Shown here piece by piece: positions 26,291 through 37,795 of a DNA stretch of 64,000 nucleotides. A program made the position numbers and the translations under genes. Position 1 is the stretch's first letter; every line of letters starts with the position of its first letter. The stretch covers positions 496,001-560,000 of the forward strand of contig JAKTNV010000079.1 of assembly GCA_022747635.1 (NCBI GenBank), in the 5' to 3' direction. The notes under the pieces were generated by a model, which saw only the letters and a program-made list of their open reading frames with translations, ran no database searches and was not told where the DNA came from. Source of the stretch: Hetaerina americana. Its lineage: Eukaryota; Arthropoda; Insecta; Odonata; Calopterygidae.

Positions 26291-28427
26291 TTGTGTGTTC
26301 ATTGCATTCCGAATAAATATTCCTGTCCCCGGAGGTAATCGTGAGTGAGGTTCTTCTTTTTTAACAGTTCTCCATTGAGCGAGTAGGCGGAGACGAATGA
26401 ATTCAATGACCATAAATTCTCACCTTCTATTATTATCCAAGAGGAAGGAGGAAATTCAGGGCAACGACCAAGATTTTCCCATCAGGCATTTTTATGCGGC
26501 ATGTCTAATATGTGGACGGGGGCATGAGGAAAAAACATTTAGAAATCGAAAAATAAATTTTTCAAGCCTAGGGATAATTTGACCAATTTGCTCCAGAAGT
26601 GAATTCAGCGTCTCAACAGTTAGCGCCAATGCTGGTTATATACAATACTTAAATGATATCACATGGAGCATAATCATTCGCAAATATTAGCTAGAGAAAG
26701 TTATCACGGCGTGGAATGAAGGACAAGATACACTGCAAATGTCGTTGCAGTTGTTCATGGTCTACATTTTGACTCTCGATATTTACATCCAGATCATTCC
26801 TTCAGTTGATGGACATTTATTGGGATAAAAGAAAGTGATTGCCAATCAAGAGAACATGGACCATTCGAGGAACTACATAGGTGATACCAATCGTAAATCC
26901 GCTGGAGGTCCTCTCCGCTGCGATCTCATTCGGATCCATCTGGACTGAGCATCGGAACGCATTGAATCACTACCCACAACAGGGGTGATGGAATAAATCG
27001 ATTCCTACTCTTCATGCACTGCACCAATGTTCACTTTTATCAATCGTCTCTTCTGCCACTCCACCACCTAACAACCTTATCATTTCTCCCAGGCTTTCCT
27101 CTCCTATGGGAACGGTGAACTGAACCATAGGTTTAAAGGTTTTGAGGCTGTAAAAACTCTCGTGAATATATTTCTTTCGTCTCAGTGAAACGACAGTAGA
27201 GACGAATATTTCGTTTTTGAAGGATAATGCGTACACGATTTCTTTACCACCAGGGACCATTATTTGGATATACTATGCTCGGCAAGTGCGCTGACGCCAA
27301 ATCGCTTCATCCTCAGAATACATGGATGAATATTCAAGAAGATTTTTCGGAACACACTTGGTGAATATTCCGAAACAAGCCACCAGAATTTGCGCGAGTT
27401 CCTTACTTTCTGCCCTCCCCATAGACTTTTTCCACCTCGTCTTTGTGCTCTCGAGTTTTCCTAGAAAAATTGCAGTGCATAGCACAATTACTCGGACACG
27501 TCCATAAAAGATCAAACAATGAAGAAGTTAAAAAAGGATAACTCGACGTTTATTGCCATTCCATAGAGTGGATGCCAGTGAAAAAAAGCAGTAGCCGATG
27601 TCGAGGAAAACACAATTAAGCCACACTGTGGACCGCATAAAAACGATTCTTGAGAAAACGAGACTACTTCCTCATCGGCCTAGAATGGGTGGAAAAACAC
27701 GGCTAAATGGATGCCGAGCATCAGCCATCAAAGAAACCTGTTAGGTTGTCGGGCAATCAAACAAATGCTGCTGTACGATCCATCTAACCGAGTTACTGGT
27801 ACCTTACCCATATCACTACTTGACGGAGCAGTTGTTTAAGCATTTATCATTTATCAAATTTCAGCATTTAAAAATTTCAGGATGCATACGAATGCATATG
27901 ATTTATATAAGACTCAAATTTACTGCGCACGGCGCACTATATCGAAGTTGTCGAAACATGAAAATATCCAAATTTCATGAAATTTCGGCTTCCCAATCAT
28001 GAAGCGGATATAGGCCGGTGCGGCAGCGTACAACAAGCAGAAGGACTACAATTTTAAGGAGAAATCCTTTTTCCTTAATGCAAATCCTTATAGAAACTAT
28101 TGAAACCTACAAATACGATAAATTATTCGAGTAACCCAAAAATAAATGGATACCCATCCCTAATAATCACAAAGCAGCATACTAAAAGACTATTGACGCC
28201 TATTGATCGACTTAACACATTATTAATTAACAGAGAGATCATTTTGGGCGTATTATACTATCTCACTATAAAGGTAACATTCCGAAGGTGCAGCTTGACA
28301 GCTAAGCAGAAAAGACGCCAGAATTAGGTGATTTGTGAGTATTTATACCATCTTGGCACCAGTAAATCACTGCTTGCATTTACGATCAAGGATGATGCTA
28401 CTGCATGGAAAAAAGTAGTGGTAGTAT
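26291..28427. other. Anonymous AT-rich spacer
   Basis: No gene or assignable repeat recognised. Short open frames at 27012-27260 and 27322-27507 have no motif. Confidence 0.5.
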
Positions 28428-28520
28428 TTCTACATCTACATAATACCCCACAAGCCGCCGCAAGGGCGTGTGGCGGGGGGTGTTAGGTCACCAACCGTAA
28501 AAAGGAAAAATACCACAAGC
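28428..28520 (-). repeat. CR1 3'-end module within the SINE
   Basis: This is nearly the same sequence as 37796-37890 (minus) and 58380-58477 (plus). It includes TTTTTACGGTTGGTGACC, the CCCCGCCACACGCCCTTGCGG hairpin region and the terminal TATGTAGATGTAGA. It joins the SINE body directly. Taken alone it could be read as a tiny 5'-truncated CR1 insertion, but the tRNA head in the same orientation with a continuous body favours a shared tail. Confidence 0.85.
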
Positions 28521-28837
28521 CTGCATGCATGAAAAATACCATATTTAGGGGAGGCGACCGACTGCTGAGGTCATTTGCGCCATTAGGGATGGACAAGAAA
28601 GGATGAAGGGTGGAGAGAAACCCGGCGTCGGCATTAGCCTACTCTTAACGAAAGGCGCCAAGGGGTTCACAGCTTAACATCCAATCCAACGGACGGCGTA
28701 CTAACTCAAAGTGCCCTCCACAAAGCACCTCAAGTGGGGGTCGGGATATCACTGAAAAATATCTGCCGTCTCCGGGATTCGAACCCAGTCCCCCTGTGTG
28801 GGAAGCCATTACGATAGCCACCGCAGCATCTCGATCC
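28428..28837 (-). mobile_element. tRNA-derived SINE with a CR1 LINE 3' tail
   Basis: Read on the minus strand, the element has three parts. A tRNA-like head spans about 28837-28770, with a box A-like GGTGGCTATCGTAATGG and a box B/T-arm of CTGGG-TTCGAAT-CCCGG (28772-28788). A central body of about 250 bp follows. The 3' tail (28520-28428) matches the last 90 or so bases of the CR1 LINE at 58.4 kb and ends in the same GTAGAT-type repeat. Retroposition would depend on RNA polymerase III promoter boxes and a CR1 reverse transcriptase. A possible target duplication flanks it: CATGGAAAAAAG (28404-28415) and CATAGAAAAAAG (28838-28849), with one mismatch. That would put the 3' end slightly further left, at 28416. 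It encodes no protein. Confidence 0.75.
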
Positions 28838-28903
28838 CATAGAAAAAAGAGACCACCATCCGAAAGCTCCATTCGCAACGCATAGACCCAGACTCATTAT
28901 GAG

Positions 28904-29090
28904 ACTCAAGAGAAACTGAGGGATATGCCTCAACAGTGACTTCAGTTGAGTCGCCAGCTAATATCCACACAAATGCGTTAATTTCACGACGGAAAAAAAA
29001 TTCACCTTGACCGGGATTCGCACCCGGATCCTTCGATTTCCGGCCGAATGAATTCGTGTCGGTTAAGCTACCTCGTCGAGGAATCCTCTT
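28904..29090 (-). mobile_element. tRNA-derived SINE, most complete copy of the three-copy family
   Basis: The tRNA-like head on the minus strand has a box A-like GAGGTAGCTTAACCGAC (29058-29074) and a perfect T-arm of CCGGG-TGCGAAT-CCCGG (29011-29027: 5-bp stem, 7-base loop). The body (28904-29005) is shared with the truncated copies at 2.79 and 17.98 kb. Its head differs from that of the adjacent SINE at 28.4-28.8 kb, so the two are separate families that landed next to each other. Unlike that neighbour it has no CR1-like tail that I can see. Confidence 0.72.
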
Positions 29091-29239
29091 CAGTAATAAC
29101 GATTCGAGATCGTATTTCCCCACCCAGCGAAAAGCTAGGGAAGATTGTAACCGCGATTTAACATCATGAGTGTCGCCGAGATCCTTGAACCAATTACTAT
29201 CGGTGCACACACCCGTGTGAGCACGCCACGCCGCAAGAC

Positions 29240-30060
29240 TGAAACACAACGGACTCTCGCCCCCAAGAGAGCCTCAACCTTGCTGCGGTCTCGACCGCGG
29301 GCGGAGATAGTCCTCCCGCCGCGAGGGGAGGACGGCGGAGGGCAACGGCGCATGAAGCACACGGCGGCTCACCCGCCCACTCACCTCCTCTCTCTCACAC
29401 ACACATTCTCAAGCGAGTGTTCTTCGGAATGAGGACGAGACTGGGAGGTCACTGTGGCAGGGCGTCACGTGGGTGGGGTCGAGACGAGCGAGAGTGAGTG
29501 AGGAGTAGAGGAGGGATCATAGTGCACCCGCCGAGGATGCGGAAGGAAAGGGAGGGAGGAGAAAGAAAGAAAGAGGATAGAAGAGGAGCAGATGGGGTGG
29601 GGGAGAGGCGTGGCGGCGTCCTGAGGTCTTTCGAGGGAGTCAGTCAGACAATGGGTCAAAATGGGGAAGACGCACCGAAAAAAGGATTTCGGGGGTGGGA
29701 AAGGAGAAGGGAGAGTGGAAGGGGACACGACCCCTGCAGGTGGTAGGGGGAGGGGAGGGAGAAAAGCGGAGAGGAGGCAGGTATATGAGAGGTGAAGGCG
29801 GGCGGGCCGGGAGGTGGTGGTGGACGACGGCACAGGTAAGTTATTTACACCGGTCTGACGGTGTGGCGCCGAGTGTTATTAACAGTGTTGCCAAGTTTAC
29901 GGGAAGGAGTGGAGTGGATGCTGGGGAGGAGGTGGCGAAGCGGGGGCAAAAAGCGGGCGAGAGGTGAGAGAAAGAGGGAGGGAGAGTGAATGTAGCGGTG
30001 CCTTTTGCGGCCTCCCTTCCGCACTCCTCCATCCCCGGCGGGAATGCGCTTTCGGTTTAT
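29240..30060. promoter_or_regulatory. CpG-rich island with strong splice donor (putative first exon)
   Basis: A GC- and CpG-rich, purine-skewed block (for example 29270-29360) is followed by a perfect donor consensus CAG|GTAAGT, with the intron side starting at 29836. No convincing coding sequence precedes the donor: the open frames are Gly/Arg/Glu-rich on plus and Pro/Ser-rich on minus and overlap each other. The simplest reading is a promoter plus non-coding first exon on the plus strand. This is inference from composition and one splice motif only. Confidence 0.3.
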
Positions 30061-32439
30061 TTAGTGGAGGCGATTGGAGAGCGAACGGAATGCCATCCTA
30101 AAAATCGACGTAGATTTGAGCGACGGGCACTTTCCAATAAATTATTCCACGCGTGTAATGGGCGAGGGCGCGAGAGAGGTTCCCCTCCCTCCACCATCAA
30201 GATTTATGATGAGTGTCGGTAAACAGCAGTAAATAGGTTCCGTGGCGCTATAGGCGCGATGCATGCGCCAACCCACTCCCCACCAGCGTATCCTGCCAAC
30301 ACGAGAAAATGAGTGCTCCGTCCTCAGCCACACAATAGCTACTTTAACAGCGACGTATGAAACTACCAGCATAGGAAAATGAGTTTGAGGTATTATAAAT
30401 AAGCTTGTAAAGCGAAGGGAGGGACAAAAAGGAATGTACTAAAACACTTTAAATGTGACATTTTAGGTTCATCAGAGAGAACAGAGAAAGTAAATCCTTA
30501 GCCTCTCGCCAATTATTATTCCTCATGTACCACACCAACAAGGGAAAGAAAAATCGGAAGGTATATTACGCGTTATCAACCAATATGCGAGTTCGACACA
30601 ATTAGCTATAAATCCCTATGTGAAGAACGTTAAGTAAAAATCTCTATGAAATGAACGAAAGTATAAATCTCCGTGAAAAGAACTTAAGTATAGAGCGAGA
30701 ACATCTCTAAATAAATAAATGTTAACGCGAAATTTCGCACTCCGACATTAATTTTCTCTGTAGATTGGCAAGTAAATTTGCAATCTATCACAAAGGAATT
30801 TTTGGATTATGGAAAGGACACAATTACTTGGTAACTCACGACCACTGTGAACTTCACGAACTTTGATATACATCAGCGCAACGTAGCATTCATTATTCCC
30901 TTTAGCATGTATGCAAGAATCTTATAAATCATTCCTCCTCTCCCCTCTTGAGATCGGCTAAAACCTCCGGCACAGAAAATGCGTGCGATAAGAACCTTAA
31001 GTCAGGCGAAATAAGCCATTGAAACAACCCATTGTCGACATGAAATGCGAAACACGTGCCGAGAGCAAAATGCGTGGGAAGTTAGCACGATATCACCTCA
31101 TGGTTTAGAACTCCCATTCCCTTCATCCTATTACAAGGTTGCTCAGGTACAACGATACCAAATATTAAAGTGGTAGCGCGTACCATTAAATACCTTGCGT
31201 CAACTGTGCGCATGACATGGGATATTTCGATGCAAAATATCTCCTGATTGCGGGAGCAGTCCGAATAAATAAAATAAGCCGACGGTCCGCCAACGCCTCT
31301 AAATTAAGTCATTCAGGGCGAGAAATGCAAGTGAGACTTGGGAGTCGACCCATTCCCATTTCAAGAAACTTCCTTGTCGGGTTTAGAATTGAGCTATAAA
31401 ACAAATACCTACCCGTGTGTGTAAAACGTTTATTAGCATACGCGTATAAATACCCAGGCCTTGTCAGCCTAGAACGTTTGAATTCCAAGGTCGGTTGAAA
31501 ATGTCGATCGACTATTGGCGAAGGTATGTGGGGATGGAGGGAGGCAGGCAAGGGTTGAAGGGTTAATACACCTCACATATGGAGCGAGAAAATCAAGCCA
31601 CACCCTCGCAAAGGAGTACGCAGAAATACATGCATTGCGGTCCCATGAGTGCCAGCAATCGGTATATAAGTGGTTCTTGGGTGGAGAAGCCAAGAAGGGG
31701 AAATAATAAAAATACTTCGCGTTCGACCTTTCACTCCTGCCCTTTGAAACGCCTCCCAGAAGAGAAGGAACGCAGGGAGTTACGCTGCAGAGTGAACGGA
31801 GTCAAGTGGAAGTCCCACATCCGAGCTGCGTTTCCGCGTTTCGGATTTAAGAGGCGCAAGGGGCAAAAAAAATATGTTCTTTGTAACTAAATGAACAAAC
31901 ATAATACTTCTTAATGTCACCCTAGTAACAAAAATGGAATTCAAATGAATAGCTTCGAACGAAGTTTTGAAATGTACACGTAAAACTCATCCATCGTGCA
32001 ATGAATGCCGTCTGAAATTCATAAATGCAAGAAATTAAGCCCGTGAACGAAGGTCTGATGTGTATCATTGATTCAAATCATGATAAACGACGCTAAGGTT
32101 GATTTCTTCGGAGAGTACATAGATGTCCGCAAGTGTTCACTTGCACTTGCATGAATCGTGTTATTAGAAGATAAAACAAGGGTTATTGAAGTTGAAGAAG
32201 CCGCCGCTGGTTCAACACTAATAATTTTAATCTTGCCCAAGGAAATACAATGAAACATGGCCATGACAACATTAAAAGCACTCCCGCATCCAACCATCTG
32301 GTTAAAGGCTCTATATTTCATTTTCTCCGTCGACTGTACGCATTTCGTTTCGAAATGCAATCGACGGCGAGCCCAGCCATTGTCGACGAAAGGACACGAG
32401 AGTGGTGAAACAAAAGATCGAGAGTACCGAGACAAGACC
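30061..32439. other. Anonymous spacer
   Basis: No gene recognised. A small diverged tandem repeat is annotated separately at 30610-30691. 31469-31890 contains overlapping short open frames on both strands without motifs. Confidence 0.5.
30610..30691. repeat. Three diverged 27/28-bp tandem units
   Basis: Units at 30610-30637, 30638-30664 and 30665-30691 share the pattern AAATCyCTrTG...GAAc...AAGTA. The units differ at many positions, so the array is old. Confidence 0.75.
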
Positions 32440-32970
32440 TTTTTGAATGACGCGGTTTATTCGCGAGTTGCGAGGAGACGGCTGGGTGGAGGGAAGAGAG
32501 GACGGCAGGGAGCCGGCGGTTTGGACTAGGTAACTTAGTGCAAGTCGAGGAATGATATTCCGAAGAGTGGATGGGAAGTCACCCAGGGAATTCGAGGTTG
32601 CAAGTAGAAGGGATTGCGGGAGATGCATCACCCCCTCTCCCGTCCGAATACCTGTGGGCGTGCGGGCCGAAGACACGGCGATGGTGACCCTCGCACGAGT
32701 GCCACCGCGGAGATGAACGCCGAGAGCCGCACTCGAGTGAGTGTCGCCTCATGGGAGGGATGTAAACAAGGAGGGGACAAAGAGGGTGCGCGTGCGTGGG
32801 AAGAGGGCTCTCTCACTCCGAGGCACTGGGGGAGCGACGGGGAAGGGGAGAGAGAAAAAAGAAGGGGGGGCAAGTGGATAAGAGATAACGGGAATGAGAT
32901 AGAGCAGCAACCAGATGGAGGGGGCTGAAGAGACAGCAAAAGATAACCCCCGGGAAGGCACGTCAAAAAG
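32440..32970. other. GC-rich, purine-skewed island
   Basis: Strong GGGAG/GAGAG composition on plus, with CpGs at 32640-32760. Overlapping open frames on both strands (32614-32928 plus, 32628-32966 and 32749-33066 minus) have no motifs. I see no gene. Confidence 0.4.
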
Positions 32971-35900
32971 TGGCGCCAAAACCGAGGAGACGATTAGATG
33001 AATAAGCAAACAAGCTCTCCATAAAATGGCAGTATGTATCCACTTATGTATCGATTTCATGAGCAAATTGAAGCGTTATAAAGAATGAAAGTCCCTTACA
33101 CGGCTAACCCGAGAGCGATGAGTATTTTTGTTTGCGTTGATGAGATCACTACTGAAATAGCGAAGAAAATGGTGAACACTGAAGTGGTCACCCAGTTGAT
33201 ATTAAACTCTCGATTAAATATTTTGGTGAGAGAGTAGACGATAGGACTTAATCATTAAAATATCATAATTATAGGGAGTGTAGTCTGATATATTCGAGCT
33301 AACATCGGCTAAAGCGTCTAGACTCAAAATATTGCTCATTTTTATGTAACTGACGAAAATCACCAAGGCCATGGCGATATTGTAAAGAAACACAGAATGG
33401 ACCTGATGTTGTAAAGGACTTGGCTCTTAAAAAACAGAAAAATGAAGTAAAACCAACGAAATCCATAACTAATGTGTAATATTATTAAGTAAGTAATACG
33501 AAATCTCGTAAGGACAAGGAAATATAACGCGAGCGGAAGTAATATTTTTGAAAGACATCAAAATAATCTATGCATCAGACACCATTCAATTGTTGTTATT
33601 TTGGGTGAAATGAACTTCGCATATACTCGTTTTTAAAACGTGACCCTGACGCATATATATCCGAGAACACGGAAAATACCGACACGTCGGAATCCTAAAT
33701 ACCTATGTATGCAAATTCCTACGGCCAACCTTGCACGGATATCCTCCGACCCACGTGAGCTTTTCCTCATCGCAAAACTCCACCGCTTCGATTCCCGGAC
33801 CGACCAAATGACAAAGAGAGAGCCAGCGGTCACTGGAACTCGTGATTCCACAGGCCGAGCCGCAGCAAAGTCACCCTCGGACGGGTCGAACCCCGACGGG
33901 CATGCTTCGGAAATAAAATCACCAAAGCCAGTCTACGGTGCATTTATGGGATGCAAGAACTGGCGGAGAGAAAAAAGGGAGTAAGGATGAGAGGGCCATT
34001 GCGAAACTAGCCCTCATGTGGACAGACAGAAACACACGCACGCACGACCGGCCATTCCCGGTGCCCTTCGGCATCCCTGAGGCAGACAGACAAGGGAGAG
34101 CGCGGCAGTAAAGAAGAGCGGTGCTGTGCGACTGCACGGCCCTCCTCTCCGAGACTCACCCCACTTCCCACTCGCCCATCCTCCCCTCTCCGTCCCATTA
34201 CTTACCATCTTCCTCCCACACTCCAACCATCAGCGCCCCCCTCCCCGGACGTTCAGAGCAGTATCGCCTCCTTTTCCCGGTAACTCGTTTACATCTTAAG
34301 GGGGGCGCTCGACAACCCTTTTCTCTTTTCCCGAGGTTAGGGACATTATGCATGGCTTCGGCGTCTCCCTCACGCAGTCCTTTAGCGCGCGCTCAACATG
34401 GGTTCATACCGTCCATTGTTGTTGAGTCGACAGCGAGGCCGGTGGGAGGACGGGCGGGTGGAGTGGGAGGCGGGTCGGTCTCCTGGGAGAGCGAGGGGGT
34501 TGTGGCGGGAGTAGGGGGACCATGGCGGTAGAGGGGCTTTTCATGGAAATAACCGCGAAAAAGGCACGAACTCGCTGTACATACGTATCGGACAGCAATT
34601 GAATGCCACGAATGAGGAGGCAAGAGTCAAGTCTGGAAAAGATATAATAAAGAAAAGATAGATACAATTTTCCACCAGATTGGAAAATTGTTACTACCTT
34701 TTCTTTATGATGTTCGTATTCCAATACATTGCGCCTGACACTACTCAATTTGTGATAGATGTGGCTGTCGAGAGCAAGTCAGATAGGTTTGGAGATGCAA
34801 TAATCGTATTGAGAGAAAATACAGCCGGACTCTTTCAAGTTATATCGGAAGTGTAAGGTTACCATAGAAAATATTTCCAATTAAAGCCTAATTTTTTAAA
34901 CTGAAATTCATTAAATTTTCCTAATCAAATAGTCCACATTTACAAGGCACTACACATTGCAACCATTTAAAGAAAGATCCGAATCCATCCAGTGACTACA
35001 TTAGAACTTTTTTTAAATCAACATTACTTCCATTAACACAGAAGCGTCCCTTCCAATTCAGCACCACAAAAAATCATTAGGATTGCTTTAGTTTCACCCC
35101 AACACTTACGGAAAATTCCGTAGAACTGACGTGAATAGTGAAGATGAGGTCCCGAGTTACTTTTACCGAATTTTTAAGATATTTTTCAATAACATACCCC
35201 CTGAAAACGCTCAGTACACAGCTTAAATGACCCAAATATCACATAAAAAAGGTTAAGTAATACGTGAATAACTTCGGGAATGCATTAGATGTGAAACACT
35301 GGATATTTTTGGGTAACTCGCACATATAGCTCTGGTAAGACCCAAGATTTTAGATTGAACAGTTAAGAAAAGACGGCTCCGATAAATACAGGACAAGTAC
35401 ACGCCAAGAATTAAAAGCGAAGAAAAAAATGAGACGAAGGGGAAAGGAGGGTCACGAACGTTCGATGCTGTTCAAAACAAAAGACACGAGCGCCCACGTA
35501 TCGTCCTCGAGTACGTGACCCAACGGGTCGACGCTGTGCACGATTCGCTTGATAGCCGACCTTATCGCGCATATTTCAGCGGCGATGGGACCAGACCGTT
35601 GTTTTGTGTAGAGAAGGACGATGAATCGCTCATTGCGCACCGGATGCATACATCAATCGGGGCAAAGCCTATGGAACAAAGTTTAAGCTGATGACTGAAA
35701 AGTACTTGGGTGAGTACACTGTTTACGCGTGACTATTAAGGTGCAAGGATAAGAGGAGAGCAATGGGTGCTTTTAAAAGACGCGGAGAGATAAAAGATAA
35801 CATTTGAAGAGGTTTCGCGGTCGCATGGTGACAACATAACTTCATTAGTATTCGAAATACGCAAACATTTTTAAATATTACTTGATACATTGGATGTTCA

Positions 35901-36619
35901 AATGTTTCATAACCAACGATTGAAAAATCATCTCTAGAACTATTAAGCCCATAATAGAACCACAATGTTGATCCGTTGTTTTGTTATGGCCCCCCAAAGT
36001 TGCTGAGTTTATATTTTTTATTTACATATCAAATTTGACTTCTTATCGAATTAATCGATTAACTGCCATATAAAAAGTAGCATCAGTCAGATAGTGGATG
36101 TTAGCAATGAGTGGCTTTCTTTCTAAAATGTGAGAGCGAAGGTGAAACAATATTTTGAAACTTAGTAGAGTGATATCTGTAGCTAACAAACTTTTGGGTC
36201 ACGAGAAGCCAGCCATGTATGTACGGGAAAAAAGCCGTAACATTAAAAAAATAAAGGCTTGGAAATAAAACATGAAATAAATAAACTAACAAAAAGCTAA
36301 ATTACGCTCAGTCTAAAATTATATGGATCGTTGTTAAACCCTCAGTTATTATATATTCCTAAACTTTATCCAGGACTTTCTTCGTAATATTCTTTAATGA
36401 GAAACATATCAAAATCCAAGAGAATGGTACCCACTCATTAAGGAAAGTCGTAGTTCTGCTAAAATGCAATTACAGCTGAATTCAAATTTTTCTCCCCTAA
36501 GATTAACTGTTTTAACCGAATCCACGTCAATACGTGATTAATACTTGTAAATCTGAGGTTTTTCAGTATACTTTATCTATTCCAAAAACCATAAGCACAG
36601 TATAAGCATAAGCCTGAGA
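32971..36619. other. Anonymous spacer; one protein-like short open frame
   Basis: 33640-34530 is moderately GC-rich with overlapping open frames on both strands and no motif. A B-box-like GGGGTTCGACCC on the minus strand near 33883-33896 lacks an A box and is not called a tRNA. At 35452-35649 (minus) a 65-residue open frame has unusually protein-like composition and a locally higher GC content. I do not recognise it. The remainder is AT-rich with no assignable repeat. Confidence 0.45.
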
Positions 36620-36893
36620 CAACAAATTTTAATAAACCCGAAGGTTGGTTTAGTAGGTAATGGTAGAGTAGTTCATTCAATACTAAGCCCAACGGCGTGT
36701 GAAATTCGCATATCAGAGTACGGGGTACAGGTCCTTTCCTTATGCCGCTTATGGTTTCCCAGGAAGTTCTGATACCCGAAAAATCAAACAGCTTGGATGA
36801 AGCTGACGGTACACAGAGAGGCATGCCCGAGAAACGAATCCGGGCCCTCTGGTCAGATGCAACGCTCTACCCCTGGACTACAACGTCCCCTTT
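36620..36893 (-). mobile_element. tRNA-derived SINE, third family
   Basis: On the minus strand the head contains a box A-like GTCCAGGGGTAGAGCG (36863-36878) and a T-arm-like hairpin GCCCG...CGGGC (36825-36845) whose loop is longer than the canonical seven bases. The body continues leftward to about 36620. The A-box half resembles a real tRNA D-arm closely. The extended T loop and missing CCA-compatible acceptor stem argue against a functional tRNA gene. The left boundary is approximate. Confidence 0.55.
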
Positions 36894-37789
36894 ATCTTTA
36901 AGTAGTATTAAGATACTCATATTGAAGAAAGACAATACGTACAATTCTATTCAGAAAGCACCCCAAGTCCCATCTATATCTCAAGACTCTTTGAAAAGAT
37001 ACCTCCACGAAAAGAGTAAATTTATGATTATTTCATTCTTAGAAGATGACCTGTTATGATAACCTTGATCTAGAAGAAAATTTAAAAAAAAAGTCGCTGA
37101 CGCACAACATATTCCACTAATAAAATATTTTACCAAGGCGCTCAATGGTGAGGTGCAGATTTTCTTGGCGACATCTCTCACCGCAGTCTCAGCTAAACCC
37201 TGGGTAGATAGCTAACACACTGTAAAGAGGTGACACCTTGGTTGTACCCACCTTTTCACTATTTTTGACTTAAAAGAGGGAACGACATCCCGTGGCGAAA
37301 AGGTGCCTTCCAGGGTGAGGGGTCTCAAGAGGACTGGGAATGGTATACGACCGTGACTTGACAGGCGGAAGGACGGGCACCTATGGAATCCCAATCTATT
37401 CCGCATCTCCGGAAACCTACAATGAGTTATTTTTACTTGCCTGCCGCTCTCTGGCCAAGATGTTTTACACACGATAAAAGCTCCTTGGTCTTGGGTCCTG
37501 ATCTTTCTCGTCTTCTCCCGGGGGAACAGAGAGCACGCGCTTCCAAAGGCATACGAATAATATTTAAAATAATGTGTCAAAGTTCTTCCCCACTGTGACA
37601 ATCGGACGCTCTCACAAAACTATCTGGGGGAATACGCTAACTCCGTAGAAAGCTGTGAAGCAAACTAAAGGGGATATGCCTGTGAATGCTCGCAGAATTT
37701 TCATCAGAGAGGCTATCTAGAGGTTGGTTGAAAGGCCTTTCAAAACTTTTTGGCAAGTCGGTTCTGCTCACCCAGGCCCTGATAATGTT
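36894..37789. other. Spacer
   Basis: No gene recognised. Short open frames at 36981-37181 and 37212-37601 have no motifs. The right end is the insertion site of the CR1 copy that follows. Confidence 0.5.
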
Positions 37790-37795
37790 AAATAC

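Noticed and set aside
33880..33900. B-box-like GGGGTTCGACCC on the minus strand
   Set aside because: No A box at the right distance and no cloverleaf possible by eye, so neither a tRNA nor a SINE is called.
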